This document shows positions 7,039-16,032 of a DNA stretch of 35,683 nucleotides, in pieces. The notes under the pieces were generated by a model. That model saw only the letters and a program-made list of their open reading frames with translations, was not told the origin of the DNA and did not search any database. The translations under genes and the position numbers were made by a program. The stretch lies in contig NZ_RQVQ01000029.1 in assembly GCF_003865405.1 (NCBI RefSeq), positions 1-35,683 of the forward strand, written 5' to 3'. How positions within the stretch are numbered: position 1 is the first letter of the stretch; every line of letters begins with the position of its first letter. This DNA is from Paenimyroides tangerinum. GTDB lineage: Bacteria; Bacteroidota; Bacteroidia; Flavobacteriales; Flavobacteriaceae.

Positions 7039-7120
7039 AAAACGAACAATATTCGTTTTGTTTAAATAATAAAAAACGCATATAATGATATCTTAGACTT
7101 CATTTATGCGTTTTTATTTT
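7039..7120. terminator. Two consecutive hairpins; second is a terminator
   Basis: First hairpin AAAACGAA (7039-7046) / TTCGTTTT (7052-7059). Second is ACGCATA / TATGCGT (arms about 7076-7083 and 7105-7111) with flanking A and T runs, giving a strong terminator for the lipoprotein gene. No gene in 6970-7265. Confidence 0.65.
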
Positions 7121-7265
7121 TTTATATAAAGTATTGTAGTTCAAATTCTACAAAGAGCTTACAAATACTTCTACATTCGTTTTTTGAAAAACTGAGTTTA
7201 TTTGTAATGTAAGTTAATAAAAAAATAATTACTCAAATTATATTCGAGTTCAAAATAAGGGGTAA

Positions 7266-8129
7266 ATGAAGGCGATAGTTATAGATGATTTTTTAGGTTT
7301 TTCTGCAGGAACAATTATTAACCATGATTCTTTTTCAAGATATGTAATGCAAGAAAAAAACGTATATAAAATTTTACGCGTTGAAAACGGAACGGTTAAG
7401 ATTACTTTTAATGATATAAGTGTTGTTTTAAAAAAGAATCAATGTCTTTTTGTAAATAATGATGTTTCATTAATAATAAGTTCAATTGAGGATTTTCAAA
7501 TGTCTTATATTCAGTTTAAAGATACTTGTATAAGTAAAAATTACGACATCAGTTATTTGGTTAAAAATTCAAAATTATTTGATGGAATTAATAAGTTCAA
7601 TAAAATTTCGATTAATGAAAAACATAGCTTAGTTATAAATCATTATCTAGATTTGCTTTTTAATTCGCAATTAAGCGAGCGAACTAATTTTAATTATCTT
7701 TTAGCACAGAATACATTACAGCAAATATTATTATTATCAGTTTCTATTTTTCATAGTAATATTCCAAAGTGTAATCATCCTAAATCTGATTCGTTTACTG
7801 AAAAAATTCTTAGGTTGTTTAATGAAAGCATCGTAGAAAATGTAAAAAACAATAGAAGTGTGAAGTATTACTGCGATAAAATTGGTATTGATTATGGAGT
7901 TCTAAATAAATTGTGTTTATCGACTTATGGTGTTAGCGTAAAAAATTATTTGGATTTAAAATGTTTGCATCAAATTAAATACAAATTAGAAACTGTAACT
8001 TTATCTATAAAGGAAATATCGAACTATTTTAATTTTAGTGATATAAGTAATTTTTTACGTTTTTTTAAAAGACTTACTAAAATGACCGCAACTCAATATA
8101 GAGAACAAATTTTTAATACAAGTAATTAA
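7266..8129 (+). CDS. AraC-family transcriptional regulator
   Basis: 287 residues. The N-terminal 100 or so residues form a cupin-like sensing domain (short alternating strands such as VYKILRVENGTVKITFNDISVVL). The last 100 residues form the double helix-turn-helix AraC DNA-binding domain: SVKYYCDKIGIDYGVLNKLC is the first HTH; LSIKEISNYFNFSDISNFLR, then FFKRLTKMTATQYREQ is the second HTH with the conserved end of the family. It is monocistronic and followed by its own terminator. The target is not evident: the nearest genes are a lipoprotein and exbD/exbB. A metabolic or stress inducer is likely, but none can be named. Confidence 0.85.
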   Translation: MKAIVIDDFLGFSAGTIINHDSFSRYVMQEKNVYKILRVENGTVKITFNDISVVLKKNQCLFVNNDVSLIISSIEDFQMSYIQFKDTCISKNYDISYLVKNSKLFDGINKFNKISINEKHSLVINHYLDLLFNSQLSERTNFNYLLAQNTLQQILLLSVSIFHSNIPKCNHPKSDSFTEKILRLFNESIVENVKNNRSVKYYCDKIGIDYGVLNKLCLSTYGVSVKNYLDLKCLHQIKYKLETVTLSIKEISNYFNFSDISNFLRFFKRLTKMTATQYREQIFNTSN

Positions 8130-8130
8130 A

Positions 8131-8168
8131 AAAAATGAGTCCGATACAATGTCGAACTCATTTTTTTT
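8131..8168. terminator. Bidirectional terminator
   Basis: AAAAATGAGTCCGA / TCGAACTCATTTTTTTT with loop TACAATG. It serves the AraC gene on plus and possibly exbD (ending at 8222) on minus, since A and T runs flank both arms. Confidence 0.8.
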
Positions 8169-8221
8169 ATGGAAATACACTTTTCAATGTAGTTTGTTTT
8201 GCTGTAAATCTGATTTACAAT

Positions 8222-8617
8222 TTATTGTGCACTTGTAGCAATAACAAATTTTAGATTGTGCTTAACTCCAATCTGAAGAACATCAACTAAATCTTGAACT
8301 TGTAAGTTATAAGGAATTCTAATAACTACGGTTTGTTCTTTTGCTGGATCTAATTTTGCAAGCAAACTTTGTTCTAAATTATCAAAAGCAGTTAATTCTT
8401 TATCGATATAAAACTGTTTATCTTCAGTTACTGAAAGCGTAATTAATTGTTTATTTGTTTTTTCGTTTGATTCAGCTTTTGGAAGCGTCATTTTTATTAC
8501 GTTCGGATTTGCAAGAGTTGAAATGATTATAAAAAACAATAATAAGAAAAACATAATATCACTCAACGATGAAGTAGCAATTTCCGCATTGAAACGTTTA
8601 TTTCTTTTGATTGCCAT
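8222..8617 (-). CDS. exbD: ExbD/TolR family biopolymer transport protein
   Basis: 131 residues: a short cytoplasmic N-terminus (MAIKRNKRFNAEI), a single membrane helix (about 18-38) carrying the conserved proton-path aspartate (Asp20 in LSDIMFFLLLFF), and a periplasmic domain of about 90 residues. ExbD partners ExbB to form the proton-driven stator that energises TonB-dependent uptake or Tol-Pal function. Its start overlaps the 3' end of the exbB gene by 20 bp, so they are co-translated. No tonB or tolA is adjacent. Assignment between ExbD and TolR cannot be settled from this locus. Confidence 0.9.
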   Translation of the reverse strand: MAIKRNKRFNAEIATSSLSDIMFFLLLFFIIISTLANPNVIKMTLPKAESNEKTNKQLITLSVTEDKQFYIDKELTAFDNLEQSLLAKLDPAKEQTVVIRIPYNLQVQDLVDVLQIGVKHNLKFVIATSAQ

Positions 8618-9311
8618 TTGGACGTTGTATTATGTTAATGAATTCTAGGATATTTTTTTGAATATTCAAAGCAAAATTATCAATCTTTCCGTTTAATAAA
8701 TGATAGGCCGCATAAGCAATGATACCTACAACTAAACCAGCTCCACTACTAATCATTTTTTCGTATAATCCTCCAGAAATATTTGCTATAGAAATATTTT
8801 CTGTAATTGAAATATTGTAGAAAATCTTAATAACTCCAGAAATAGTTCCAACAAAACCAAGAGTAGGAGCAATACCACCAATCAAACCTAAATGATTTAA
8901 TTTCTTTTCCATTTCCGCAATTTCGATATTCGTAACTTTTTCCATATTCGATTCAATTTCAGAAATTGGTCTTCCAATGGTTAAAATTCCTTCTTCGATA
9001 ACGTGTGAAGTTGCAGTATTATCTCTTCTTGCTGTAGAAATTGCCAAATCTAAATTACCAGCAGCTAATTGATTTTTTACATCAGAAATTAAATTCGGAT
9101 TGTTTTTGGCAGCTTTATTTATATAAAAACTTCTCTCAAAGATTATATATATAGTATAGATCAACAATAGTATAATTGGAATTAAAAAAACACCACCTTT
9201 GAAAATAAATTCAATTAGCGAAATTTCTTTCTCATTTGTCATAGTATTGATAACACTACCAGCTGCTTGTGTTAAAGTATCGTTTTGAGCTTGTAAAACA
9301 AATCCAATCAT
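8598..9311 (-). CDS. exbB: ExbB/TolQ/MotA family proton-channel protein
   Basis: 237 residues with a membrane helix near 33-55 (GGVFLIPIILLLIYTIYIIFER), a cytoplasmic loop (about 60-135) and two further helices (LGLIGGIAPTLGFVGTISGVI, and SGAGLVVGIIAYAAYHLL). The block from 140 to 215 is the MotA/TolQ/ExbB domain. It assembles as a pentamer around ExbD and conducts protons. First gene of the exbB-exbD pair; a TATATTTG -7 element lies 83 bp upstream. The first 25 residues carry QAQNDTLTQAAG before the first helix, a common extension in Flavobacteriaceae. Confidence 0.9.
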   Translation of the reverse strand: MIGFVLQAQNDTLTQAAGSVINTMTNEKEISLIEFIFKGGVFLIPIILLLIYTIYIIFERSFYINKAAKNNPNLISDVKNQLAAGNLDLAISTARRDNTATSHVIEEGILTIGRPISEIESNMEKVTNIEIAEMEKKLNHLGLIGGIAPTLGFVGTISGVIKIFYNISITENISIANISGGLYEKMISSGAGLVVGIIAYAAYHLLNGKIDNFALNIQKNILEFINIIQRPNGNQKK

Positions 9312-9393
9312 AAAATTTTTATTTAGTTTTTAATAAAAAAATGTTTCATTTTTGTAAATGATTTCATTCTTTGTTTTAATGAAATTTAAAAAT

Positions 9394-9401
9394 CAAATAT
9401 A
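9394..9401 (-). promoter_or_regulatory. -7 element for exbB-exbD
   Basis: TATATTTG on the minus strand, a perfect TAnnTTTG match 83 bp upstream of the exbB start. The -33 position is not a good match. Confidence 0.4.
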
Positions 9402-9492
9402 AAAAAATATTCCTAGTTAAATCGAAAGGAACTGAATCAATTTCAAAACTTTTAATTTAATATTTATTATCTAATATTACATTATTTTACAG

Positions 9493-10707
9493 ATGAATTA
9501 TCAAGAAACTTTAGATTGGATGTTTAATCAACTTCCGATGTATCAGAAAATTGGAGCTAAAGCATATAAAGAAGATTTAACAAATACTTTGGCATTGGCA
9601 AAACATCTTGATTTTCCTGAAACAAAATTTAAAAGTATTCATGTTGCCGGAACTAACGGAAAAGGTTCGACTTCATCTATGATCGCTTCAATTTTGCAAG
9701 AAGCAGGATATAAAGTTGGCTTATATACTTCACCTCATTTAAAAGATTTTCGAGAAAGAATTAAAATTAATGGAAAGGAAATCTCGGAAGAAGATGTTGT
9801 TTGTTTTATAACTGATAATAAAAGTTTTTTTGAACAAAATCAATTAAGTTTTTTTGAAATGACGGTTGGTTTAGCTTTCGATTATTTCGCTCAACAACAA
9901 GTTGATGTTGCTATTATTGAAGTTGGTTTAGGTGGAAGGTTAGATTCGACTAATATCATAACACCTTTAGTTTCTGTTATTACAAATATCGGATTTGATC
10001 ATGTTGCTATTTTAGGAAATTCGTATAAAGAAATTGCTTTTGAAAAAGCAGGAATTATCAAACCAAATGTTCCGGTAATTATTGGGCAATATAATAATGA
10101 TACAAAGCCTGTTTTTATTGCTAAAGCAGAAGAAACCAACAGCGAGATTATTTTCGCTTCTGAAATAGATTTAGTTGATGTAGAATCTGATTTGAAAGGA
10201 AACTATCAAGAGCATAATAAAAAAACGGTTCAAGCAACAATTGAAGTTTTGCGTAGATTTTTTGAAATTAGTAAAAACGATGAACTAAATGGATTCAAAA
10301 ACGTAATTAAAAATACAAATCTTCAAGGTCGTTGGCAAGTTCTTGGTAACAATCCATTAATTGTTGCTGATACAGCTCACAACAAAGACGGTTTAGAAAT
10401 GGTTATGGATCAAATTTTTGAACAAACCTTTACCAATCTTTATTTCGTATTTGGAGTTGTAAATGATAAAGATTTATCTGAAGTTTTACCTTTATTACCG
10501 AAAGATGCAATCTATTTTATTGCAAAACCAGATGTTCCAAGAGGATTAGACGTTAATGTTTTACAACAAAAAATGCAAGATTTTGGATTTAATTCCCAGG
10601 TTTTTGATTCTATAAGTAGAGCATATTTACATGCTAAATCTATCGCAACGAAAAATGATATGATTTATGTTGGAGGAAGTACTTTTGTAGTTGCAGAAAT
10701 TTTGTAA
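9493..10707 (+). CDS. folC: Dihydrofolate synthase / folylpolyglutamate synthase
   Basis: 404 residues, full length for FolC. Visible motifs are the ATP-binding P-loop GTNGKGS (53-59), then YTSPHLKDFRERI (substrate region), EVGLGGRLDSTN, NIGFDHVAILG and FEKAGIIK, and in the C-terminal domain LQGRWQVL and ADTAHNKDGL, all Mur-ligase-family hallmarks. The enzyme adds glutamate to dihydropteroate (making dihydrofolate) and extends the glutamate tail of tetrahydrofolates in the cytoplasm. It is monocistronic and divergent from exbB-exbD. Upstream of the ATG there is no Shine-Dalgarno, only an A/T-rich leader, as usual in this phylum. Confidence 0.95.
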   Translation: MNYQETLDWMFNQLPMYQKIGAKAYKEDLTNTLALAKHLDFPETKFKSIHVAGTNGKGSTSSMIASILQEAGYKVGLYTSPHLKDFRERIKINGKEISEEDVVCFITDNKSFFEQNQLSFFEMTVGLAFDYFAQQQVDVAIIEVGLGGRLDSTNIITPLVSVITNIGFDHVAILGNSYKEIAFEKAGIIKPNVPVIIGQYNNDTKPVFIAKAEETNSEIIFASEIDLVDVESDLKGNYQEHNKKTVQATIEVLRRFFEISKNDELNGFKNVIKNTNLQGRWQVLGNNPLIVADTAHNKDGLEMVMDQIFEQTFTNLYFVFGVVNDKDLSEVLPLLPKDAIYFIAKPDVPRGLDVNVLQQKMQDFGFNSQVFDSISRAYLHAKSIATKNDMIYVGGSTFVVAEIL

Positions 10708-10724
10708 ATTTTCATGAAGTTTTA

Positions 10725-10755
10725 TTTGTAAAAACCAAAAAGCTTTTTATATTTG
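10725..10755 (+). promoter_or_regulatory. Consensus Bacteroidota promoter of tRNA-Val
   Basis: TTTG (10725-10728), exactly 19 bases, then TATATTTG (10748-10755): a full match to TTTG-N19-TAnnTTTG. The tRNA begins 27 bp further on. Confidence 0.8.
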
Positions 10756-10781
10756 TCATGTATTTATGAAATAAATAAATC

Positions 10782-10856
10782 GGGCGATTAGCTCAGCTGG
10801 TTCAGAGCACCTCGTTTACACCGAGGGGGTCAGGGGTTCGAATCCCTTATCGCCCA
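10782..10856 (+). tRNA. tRNA-Val (anticodon TAC)
   Basis: The acceptor arms GGGCGAT and ATCGCCC pair fully, with discriminator A. The D arm contains AGCTCAGCTGGTT, the anticodon stem is CCTCG / CGAGG with loop TTTACAC (anticodon TAC, reading GUA and probably other valine codons), and the T arm is GGGGTTCGAATCCC. The 3' CCA is not encoded. A consensus promoter lies upstream and a terminator immediately downstream, so it is a single-tRNA unit. Confidence 0.97.
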
Positions 10857-10864
10857 CAAGTTTT

Positions 10865-10898
10865 AACCTATAAGTCTTTTGATTTATAGGTTTTTTTT
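10865..10898 (+). terminator. Terminator of tRNA-Val
   Basis: AACCTATAA / TTATAGGTT, a 9-bp perfect stem followed by eight T in total, 8 bp after the tRNA. Confidence 0.85.
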
Positions 10899-10988
10899 GT
10901 TACATTTTAATAAGCTGTTGTTATTTAATAAATCTTTTTGTTTATTTGAATACATTTTTTTTTAAATCAATAATTTTATCAAAAAAAC

Positions 10989-11816
10989 ATGAATAAAACT
11001 GTAATAGAAAATTTTGCAAGGTTTAATTCCTCATTATTATATTTACCTACTTTTTTATTGTTGGCAATTCTTTCTTTCTTATGTTCTAGAAATGCTTTGA
11101 GTAATGAAGCATATGTTAATTGTCAAAAAGAGTTATTCCTTTTTATGAATTCAGAATTAGCTGAATATCCAAGAACATTATATAACTTGACACAACTTGG
11201 AGATGCTTTGATAATTTTATCGTTTTTAACTATTTTTATTATTTATGCTCCAAAGATGTGGGAATCTTTAATAACAGCATCAATTGTATCGGCAATTTTA
11301 GTTGGAGTTTTAAAACCATTATTTGGAATTCAAAGACCAGCAGCTGCATTCGGACCTGAAAATTTAACAATAATTGGAAGAAAGTTAATGGGAAGTAATA
11401 GTTTTCCATCTGGTCATTCTGTTACTGTATTTACTGTACTTACAGTAGTTTTAATAGCTTTTATGCCAAAAAAAATTAAGTACCAAATCGTTTGGAGTTG
11501 CTCTATTTTTTTATTTGGAATTATTTTAATATTAACTAGAATTGGAGTAGGAGCTCATCATCCAATAGATATTACAGTTGGTGCAATAGTTGGTTATGCT
11601 TCTGCTATAATTGGAATAGCTATTAATAAAAAATATAATATATGGGGTTGGATTGGCAATAAAAAGTTTTATCCTGTTTTCATTTTGCTTTTCTTTGCAT
11701 GTAGTATTGTAATGATATTTAAGATTTTTGAAGCAAACCTTGTAATATTTTATTTTGCACTTTTAAGTTTATTAATTTCTCTTTTTGTAATTACCAATCT
11801 TTATGTTAAAAAATAG
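10989..11816 (+). CDS. PAP2-family membrane phosphatase (lipid A 1-phosphatase-like)
   Basis: 275 residues with about six membrane helices and all three motifs of the PAP2/LpxE phosphatase family: K109-x6-R116-P117 (KPLFGIQRP), P140-S-G-H143 (FPSGHS) and R184-x5-H190-x3-D194 (TRIGVGAHHPID). The histidines are the nucleophile and acid-base residues acting on a lipid phosphate at the periplasmic face. The 3' end overlaps the following EptA-type gene by 14 bp, so translation is coupled. In Helicobacter pylori lpxE and eptA are likewise adjacent and act in sequence (1-dephosphorylation of lipid A, then phosphoethanolamine addition), making the same role likely here. Undecaprenyl-diphosphate or phosphatidylglycerophosphate phosphatase are alternatives. 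Confidence 0.85.
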   Translation: MNKTVIENFARFNSSLLYLPTFLLLAILSFLCSRNALSNEAYVNCQKELFLFMNSELAEYPRTLYNLTQLGDALIILSFLTIFIIYAPKMWESLITASIVSAILVGVLKPLFGIQRPAAAFGPENLTIIGRKLMGSNSFPSGHSVTVFTVLTVVLIAFMPKKIKYQIVWSCSIFLFGIILILTRIGVGAHHPIDITVGAIVGYASAIIGIAINKKYNIWGWIGNKKFYPVFILLFFACSIVMIFKIFEANLVIFYFALLSLLISLFVITNLYVKK

Positions 11817-13323
11817 TTTTAAACTATCAAAATTTGTTTTACTAATTTGTATAATGAATTTTTTATTCTTCCATTATCCATTTTTCAAATATGTTTTTTC
11901 TAATGTAGATTATACAACTTTCAGTGGCGCTTTACTTTGTTTCAGTATGCTAATTTTAGTTGTGTTGGCAAATTTTTTCTTTTTTTATATACTTTTTTAT
12001 ATTTCAAAAATAGTAGGGAAAATCTTTACAATTATAACATTTTTGATAAATTCAGTAGCCGTTTATTTTATCAATTCTTACAGTGTTATTATAGACGAAA
12101 GTATGATCAGTAATATATTGAATACCAATTTTGATGAATCGAGTGCTTTCTTCTCATTTAAATTGATTATATATTTGGTTTGTTTTGGAATTTTACCTAG
12201 TATTTTCATATTTAAAGCTAAATTTGAAAAAGTTTCTTTTAAGAAATTCATGATTCAAACAGGAATTAATTTAGGTTTGATTTTATTGATTGTTGTTGCA
12301 AACGCTGCGAATGTTTTATGGATTGACAAAAATTCAAAAGTAGTTGGTGGTTTAGCAATGCCTTGGTCTTATGCCGTAAATACACCACTTTTTTACATTC
12401 ATGAAGCAAAAAAGAATCAAAAGGAAATTTTACTACCAGATGCAACTATCACAAATGATGAAAAATCAGTTATGGTTTTAGTAATTGGTGAATCTGCAAG
12501 AAGTGAGAATTTTTCTTTATATGGATATTCAAAAAACACAAATCCTTTACTTTCTAAAATTGAAAATCTGCATAATTTTAATGCAACTTCTTGCGCAACA
12601 TATACTACTGCAGGCTTGAAATGTATTTTGGAACATGAAAATTCAAATGATTTGTATGAAATACTTCCAAATTATTTGAACAGAAATGATGTAGATGTTA
12701 TTTGGCGAACCACAAATTGGGGTGAACCACCTGTTCATATCGAAAAATACAAAAAGCGAGAAAATTTAATAGAAAACTGTGAAGGAATAGGTTGTGATTA
12801 CGATGAAATTTTGTTAGCTGGATTAAAGGATGAAATTCTTAATTCAAATAAAAAGAAAATTCTTATTATTTTACATACAAGTACAAGTCACGGGCCAACT
12901 TATAGTAAGAAATACCCGCCACAATTCGAAGTTTTTAAACCTGTTTGTAATTCTGTAGAAGTAGCGAATTGTTCTCAAGAAGAACTTATTAACGCATATG
13001 ATAATACAATTGTTTACACAGATTTTATTCTTTCAAGTGTAATAGAAACATTAAAGGAACTTCCAAATTATAAAAGTTCAATGATTTATGTTTCTGACCA
13101 TGGGGAATCTTTAGGTGAAAAAAATCTTTATATGCATGGTGTTCCAATGAGTTTAGCTCCAAAGCAACAATATGAAATTCCATTTATTGTTTGGGTTTCA
13201 GATGGTTCTAAAGAGTTGAAAAAGAATAATGCTTTAACACAAAATCATGTTTTTCATTCGGTTATGAATTTTCTTGGTATTACAAGTCCAATCTATAACG
13301 AAGAAATGAATATTTACAAATAA
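11803..13323 (+). CDS. eptA: Lipid A phosphoethanolamine transferase (EptA/MCR family)
   Basis: 506 residues. The N-terminal half has five hydrophobic helices (to about residue 170); the C-terminal half is a periplasmic sulfatase-fold domain. Zn/catalytic residues are recognisable: Glu230 in VIGESARSENF, the nucleophile Thr266 in SCATYTTAGLKC, Asp432-His433 in VSDHGES, and histidines in HTSTSHGP and YMHGVP. Several cysteines probably form the disulfides typical of this family. It transfers phosphoethanolamine from phosphatidylethanolamine to lipid A, lowering surface charge and binding of polymyxin-type peptides. It is co-translated with the PAP2 gene upstream (14-bp overlap). The exact acceptor site (1-position or other) is inferred, not shown. 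Confidence 0.88.
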   Translation: MLKNSFKLSKFVLLICIMNFLFFHYPFFKYVFSNVDYTTFSGALLCFSMLILVVLANFFFFYILFYISKIVGKIFTIITFLINSVAVYFINSYSVIIDESMISNILNTNFDESSAFFSFKLIIYLVCFGILPSIFIFKAKFEKVSFKKFMIQTGINLGLILLIVVANAANVLWIDKNSKVVGGLAMPWSYAVNTPLFYIHEAKKNQKEILLPDATITNDEKSVMVLVIGESARSENFSLYGYSKNTNPLLSKIENLHNFNATSCATYTTAGLKCILEHENSNDLYEILPNYLNRNDVDVIWRTTNWGEPPVHIEKYKKRENLIENCEGIGCDYDEILLAGLKDEILNSNKKKILIILHTSTSHGPTYSKKYPPQFEVFKPVCNSVEVANCSQEELINAYDNTIVYTDFILSSVIETLKELPNYKSSMIYVSDHGESLGEKNLYMHGVPMSLAPKQQYEIPFIVWVSDGSKELKKNNALTQNHVFHSVMNFLGITSPIYNEEMNIYK

Positions 13324-13424
13324 TTAAATAATTGACAATTTTTAAAGTTTTGATTGCTAATTTGATAATTTATTGTTTTTTTTGATTAATTTAGACCTCT
13401 TAAAATCATACTGAAAATTTATAT

Positions 13425-14816
13425 ATGAAATTCGATATTATTGTATTAGGAAGTGGCCCTGGAGGTTATGTAACTGCGATTAGAGCTTCTCAATTAGGCT
13501 TTAAAGTTGCTGTTGTTGAAAAAGAAAATTTAGGTGGAATTTGCTTAAACTGGGGATGTATTCCTACAAAAGCATTATTAAAATCAGCTCAAGTTTTTGA
13601 TTATTTAAAACACGCTTCTGATTATGGTTTAACAATTTCTGGTGAAGTTGATAAAGATTTCAATGCAGTAATTGCACGTTCTCGTGGAGTTGCAGAAGGA
13701 ATGAGCAAAGGTGTTCAATTCTTAATGAAGAAAAATAAAATCGAAGTTATCGACGGTTTTGGAAAAGTTAAACCTGGTAAAAAAGTTGATGTAACTAAAG
13801 CTGATGGTTCTGTTATCGAATTATCTGCAGATCATATCATCATTGCAACTGGAGCTCGTTCTCGTGAATTACCTAACTTACCTCAAGATGGTAAAAAAGT
13901 TATCGGATACCGCCAAGCAATGACTTTAGCAGAACAACCAAAGAAAATGATTGTTGTTGGTTCTGGCGCAATTGGAGTTGAGTTTGCTCATTTCTACAAT
14001 TCAATGGGAACGGAAGTAACTATTGTTGAGTTTATGCCAAACATTGTTCCGGTTGAAGACGAAGATATCTCTAAACAAATGGAGCGTTCTTTGAAAAAAT
14101 CTGGAATTAAAATCATGACAAATTCATCTGTTGAGAAAGTTGATACAACTGGCGAAGGCGTTAAGGCTTTTGTAAAAACAGCTAAAGGTGAAGAAATCTT
14201 AGAAGCTGATGTATTATTATCAGCTGTTGGAATTAAATCTAACATTGAAAATATAGGTTTAGAAGAAACAGGAATCGCTACAGATAGAGATAAAATCTTA
14301 GTAAACGATTTTTACCAAACAAATATTCCTGGATATTACGCAATTGGAGATGTTGTTCCTGGACAAGCTTTAGCGCACGTTGCTTCTGCAGAAGGAATTT
14401 TATGTGTTGAAAAAATCGCTGGTTTACATGTTGAACCATTAGATTACGGAAACATCCCAGGTTGTACGTATGCTACTCCAGAAATTGCTTCTGTGGGTAT
14501 GACAGAGAAAAAAGCTAAAGAAGCTGGATATGAAATCAAAGTAGGTAAATTTCCATTCTCTGCATCAGGAAAAGCAAAAGCTGCTGGAACTCCAGACGGA
14601 TTTGTAAAAGTTATTTTCGATGCAAAATACGGTGAATGGTTAGGATGCCACATGATTGGTGCTGGTGTTACAGACATGATTGCTGAAGCAGTTGTAGCTC
14701 GTAAATTAGAAACAACAGGACACGAAATTTTAAAAGCAGTTCACCCTCACCCAACTATGTCTGAAGCTGTTATGGAAGCAGTTGCAGAAGCTTATGGAGA
14801 AGTGATTCACTTATAA
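13425..14816 (+). CDS. lpdA: Dihydrolipoyl dehydrogenase (E3)
   Basis: 463 residues, full length. FAD-binding GSGPGG (9-14), the redox-active pair Cys40/Cys45 in GGICLNWGCIPTK, NAD-binding GSGAIGVEFAHFYNSMG, the second FAD motif YYAIGDV, and the C-terminal dimer-interface HPHPTMSE with the active-site His-Glu. It reoxidises dihydrolipoamide in 2-oxoacid dehydrogenase complexes or the glycine cleavage system; which complex is not shown, as no E1, E2 or gcv gene is adjacent. It is monocistronic with its own terminator at 14839-14871. The codon choice is more biased and less AT-rich at third positions than in neighbouring genes, consistent with high expression. Confidence 0.96.
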   Translation: MKFDIIVLGSGPGGYVTAIRASQLGFKVAVVEKENLGGICLNWGCIPTKALLKSAQVFDYLKHASDYGLTISGEVDKDFNAVIARSRGVAEGMSKGVQFLMKKNKIEVIDGFGKVKPGKKVDVTKADGSVIELSADHIIIATGARSRELPNLPQDGKKVIGYRQAMTLAEQPKKMIVVGSGAIGVEFAHFYNSMGTEVTIVEFMPNIVPVEDEDISKQMERSLKKSGIKIMTNSSVEKVDTTGEGVKAFVKTAKGEEILEADVLLSAVGIKSNIENIGLEETGIATDRDKILVNDFYQTNIPGYYAIGDVVPGQALAHVASAEGILCVEKIAGLHVEPLDYGNIPGCTYATPEIASVGMTEKKAKEAGYEIKVGKFPFSASGKAKAAGTPDGFVKVIFDAKYGEWLGCHMIGAGVTDMIAEAVVARKLETTGHEILKAVHPHPTMSEAVMEAVAEAYGEVIHL

Positions 14817-14838
14817 GATTTTTATATTATCATATTAG

Positions 14839-14871
14839 AACAGCATTAACTTTTGTTATTGCTGTTTTTTT
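14839..14871 (+). terminator. Terminator of lpdA
   Basis: AACAGCA-TT-AAC / GTT-AT-TGCTGTT hairpin with loop TTTT and a T-run. Confidence 0.75.
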
Positions 14872-14911
14872 ATGGAATAATTTGTAACTTCCAAACTTAC
14901 AAAAGAAGATT

Positions 14912-15199
14912 ATGAAAATATATATATACACTTTAATTTTCTTTATTTCATTTCTAAATATTGCTTTTTCTCAGTCATTTAACACTAGAAAAACAGATGC
15001 TTTTATAGAGTATATTGAAGCTAACGAACGAGCGATCGGAAACGTTTCGATTTTTAAAAATGGTAAAGAAATCTATCAGCGTAAATTTGGAGATCAAGAA
15101 ATGAATCGTTCAAATGATGCATATCGTATTGCTTCTGTAGCCAAATTGATTACATCAACTTTGATTTTAAAATTAATAGAAGAAGAAAAAAAATACTAA
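14912..15199 (+). pseudogene. Truncated copy of the serine hydrolase gene at 19994-21298
   Basis: 95 codons: a signal peptide (MKIYIYTLIFFISF, ending AFSQ), then a segment nearly identical to residues 22-93 of the full-length serine hydrolase. It keeps the SxxK motif (SVAK) but ends right after EEEKKY, so the YxN and HxG motifs and about 340 residues are missing. The nucleotide match covers 14975-15190, about 94 percent identical to 21020-21235 on the opposite strand. Most differences are synonymous, and the signal peptides differ much more. This suggests two once-complete paralogues, this one later cut by the junction with the desaturase gene, whose stop codon overlaps it by three bases. Not expected to be catalytic. 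Confidence 0.85.
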
Positions 15200-15978
15200 A
15201 ACGTTTGTTTCTTTTCGATTTCAGGTAAAACTTCATCAATTCGTTTGGCAAGTTCAGGAAGTTTTATTGTTGGAACTGCTGGAAAAAGATGATGTTCTAA
15301 ATGATAAAACATACTAAAAGTGATTTTATTTTTCCAACTAGTTCTTTGTGTTCTTGCCATTTCAGGACTCTCATGTGTATCGTGATGTACTGTCCAAACA
15401 GCAAAAAAAGCCATTAAAAATTCTCCAATTATCATGACAATTATATGATAAATTAAAAAATATATATTAAAATAGAAAACAATTGTCGCAAATATTAATA
15501 TCGAAATAAGTTGAAAAATTACGTTTCTTTTGTAATACTTATTTCCAAGTTTAAGTGTGATTTTATGAATCAAAAACATATGTATTGGTCCATAAAGAAT
15601 TGCCCCATACCAAGTCATACTCGCTGATTTTCCTTCATAATCTTGTTCAGTTAGACAGTATTTATGATGTCTGATATGATTGAATTTAACAGCATGTATA
15701 GATGTCATCATTAAAACACTATTGATATATAAAGATAACCAAGTTAAAAATTTATTAGTTCCAAGTGAATTATGAAATCCATTATGAACTTGTCTAAGTG
15801 CTGTTAAAAAGAAAAAGGCAGAGAATGGCAAAGCTAATATATAATGACCATGATAGGCTAATGTAATCGAAAGTACAAACCAAGGAATGGTCAAATTATT
15901 TTCAATTAACATTTCTTTAATGGATAAATTTTTTAAATCTTTCCATTCAATTTTTTTTATAATTTCTTTGTGAGTCAT
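15196..15978 (-). CDS. Membrane fatty acid desaturase family protein
   Basis: 260 residues with about four to five membrane helices and histidine clusters binding a di-iron centre: HNGFH (HxxxH), HIRHHKY (HxxHH), HHDTH, and the C-terminal HLEHHLFPAVP (HxxHH) that is characteristic of acyl-lipid desaturases. It is predicted to insert a double bond into membrane acyl chains using O2 and an electron donor. It lacks a fused cytochrome b5 or ferredoxin domain. It is preceded by a good TTTG-N19-TATTTTTA promoter at 16033-16063. A hydroxylase or ketolase of the same fold cannot be excluded. Confidence 0.85.
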   Translation of the reverse strand: MTHKEIIKKIEWKDLKNLSIKEMLIENNLTIPWFVLSITLAYHGHYILALPFSAFFFLTALRQVHNGFHNSLGTNKFLTWLSLYINSVLMMTSIHAVKFNHIRHHKYCLTEQDYEGKSASMTWYGAILYGPIHMFLIHKITLKLGNKYYKRNVIFQLISILIFATIVFYFNIYFLIYHIIVMIIGEFLMAFFAVWTVHHDTHESPEMARTQRTSWKNKITFSMFYHLEHHLFPAVPTIKLPELAKRIDEVLPEIEKKQTF

Positions 15979-16032
15979 TTTATATAATTTGGGTTGGTTA
16001 TATTAAAACGGTGGAAATTTTATGAAATTATC

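Noticed and set aside
13994..14677. Minus-strand frames inside lpdA
   Set aside because: Shadows of the strongly supported lpdA frame, without promoters or recognisable domains. The same applies to the antisense frames within acnA, mnmE and the DUF4197 gene.
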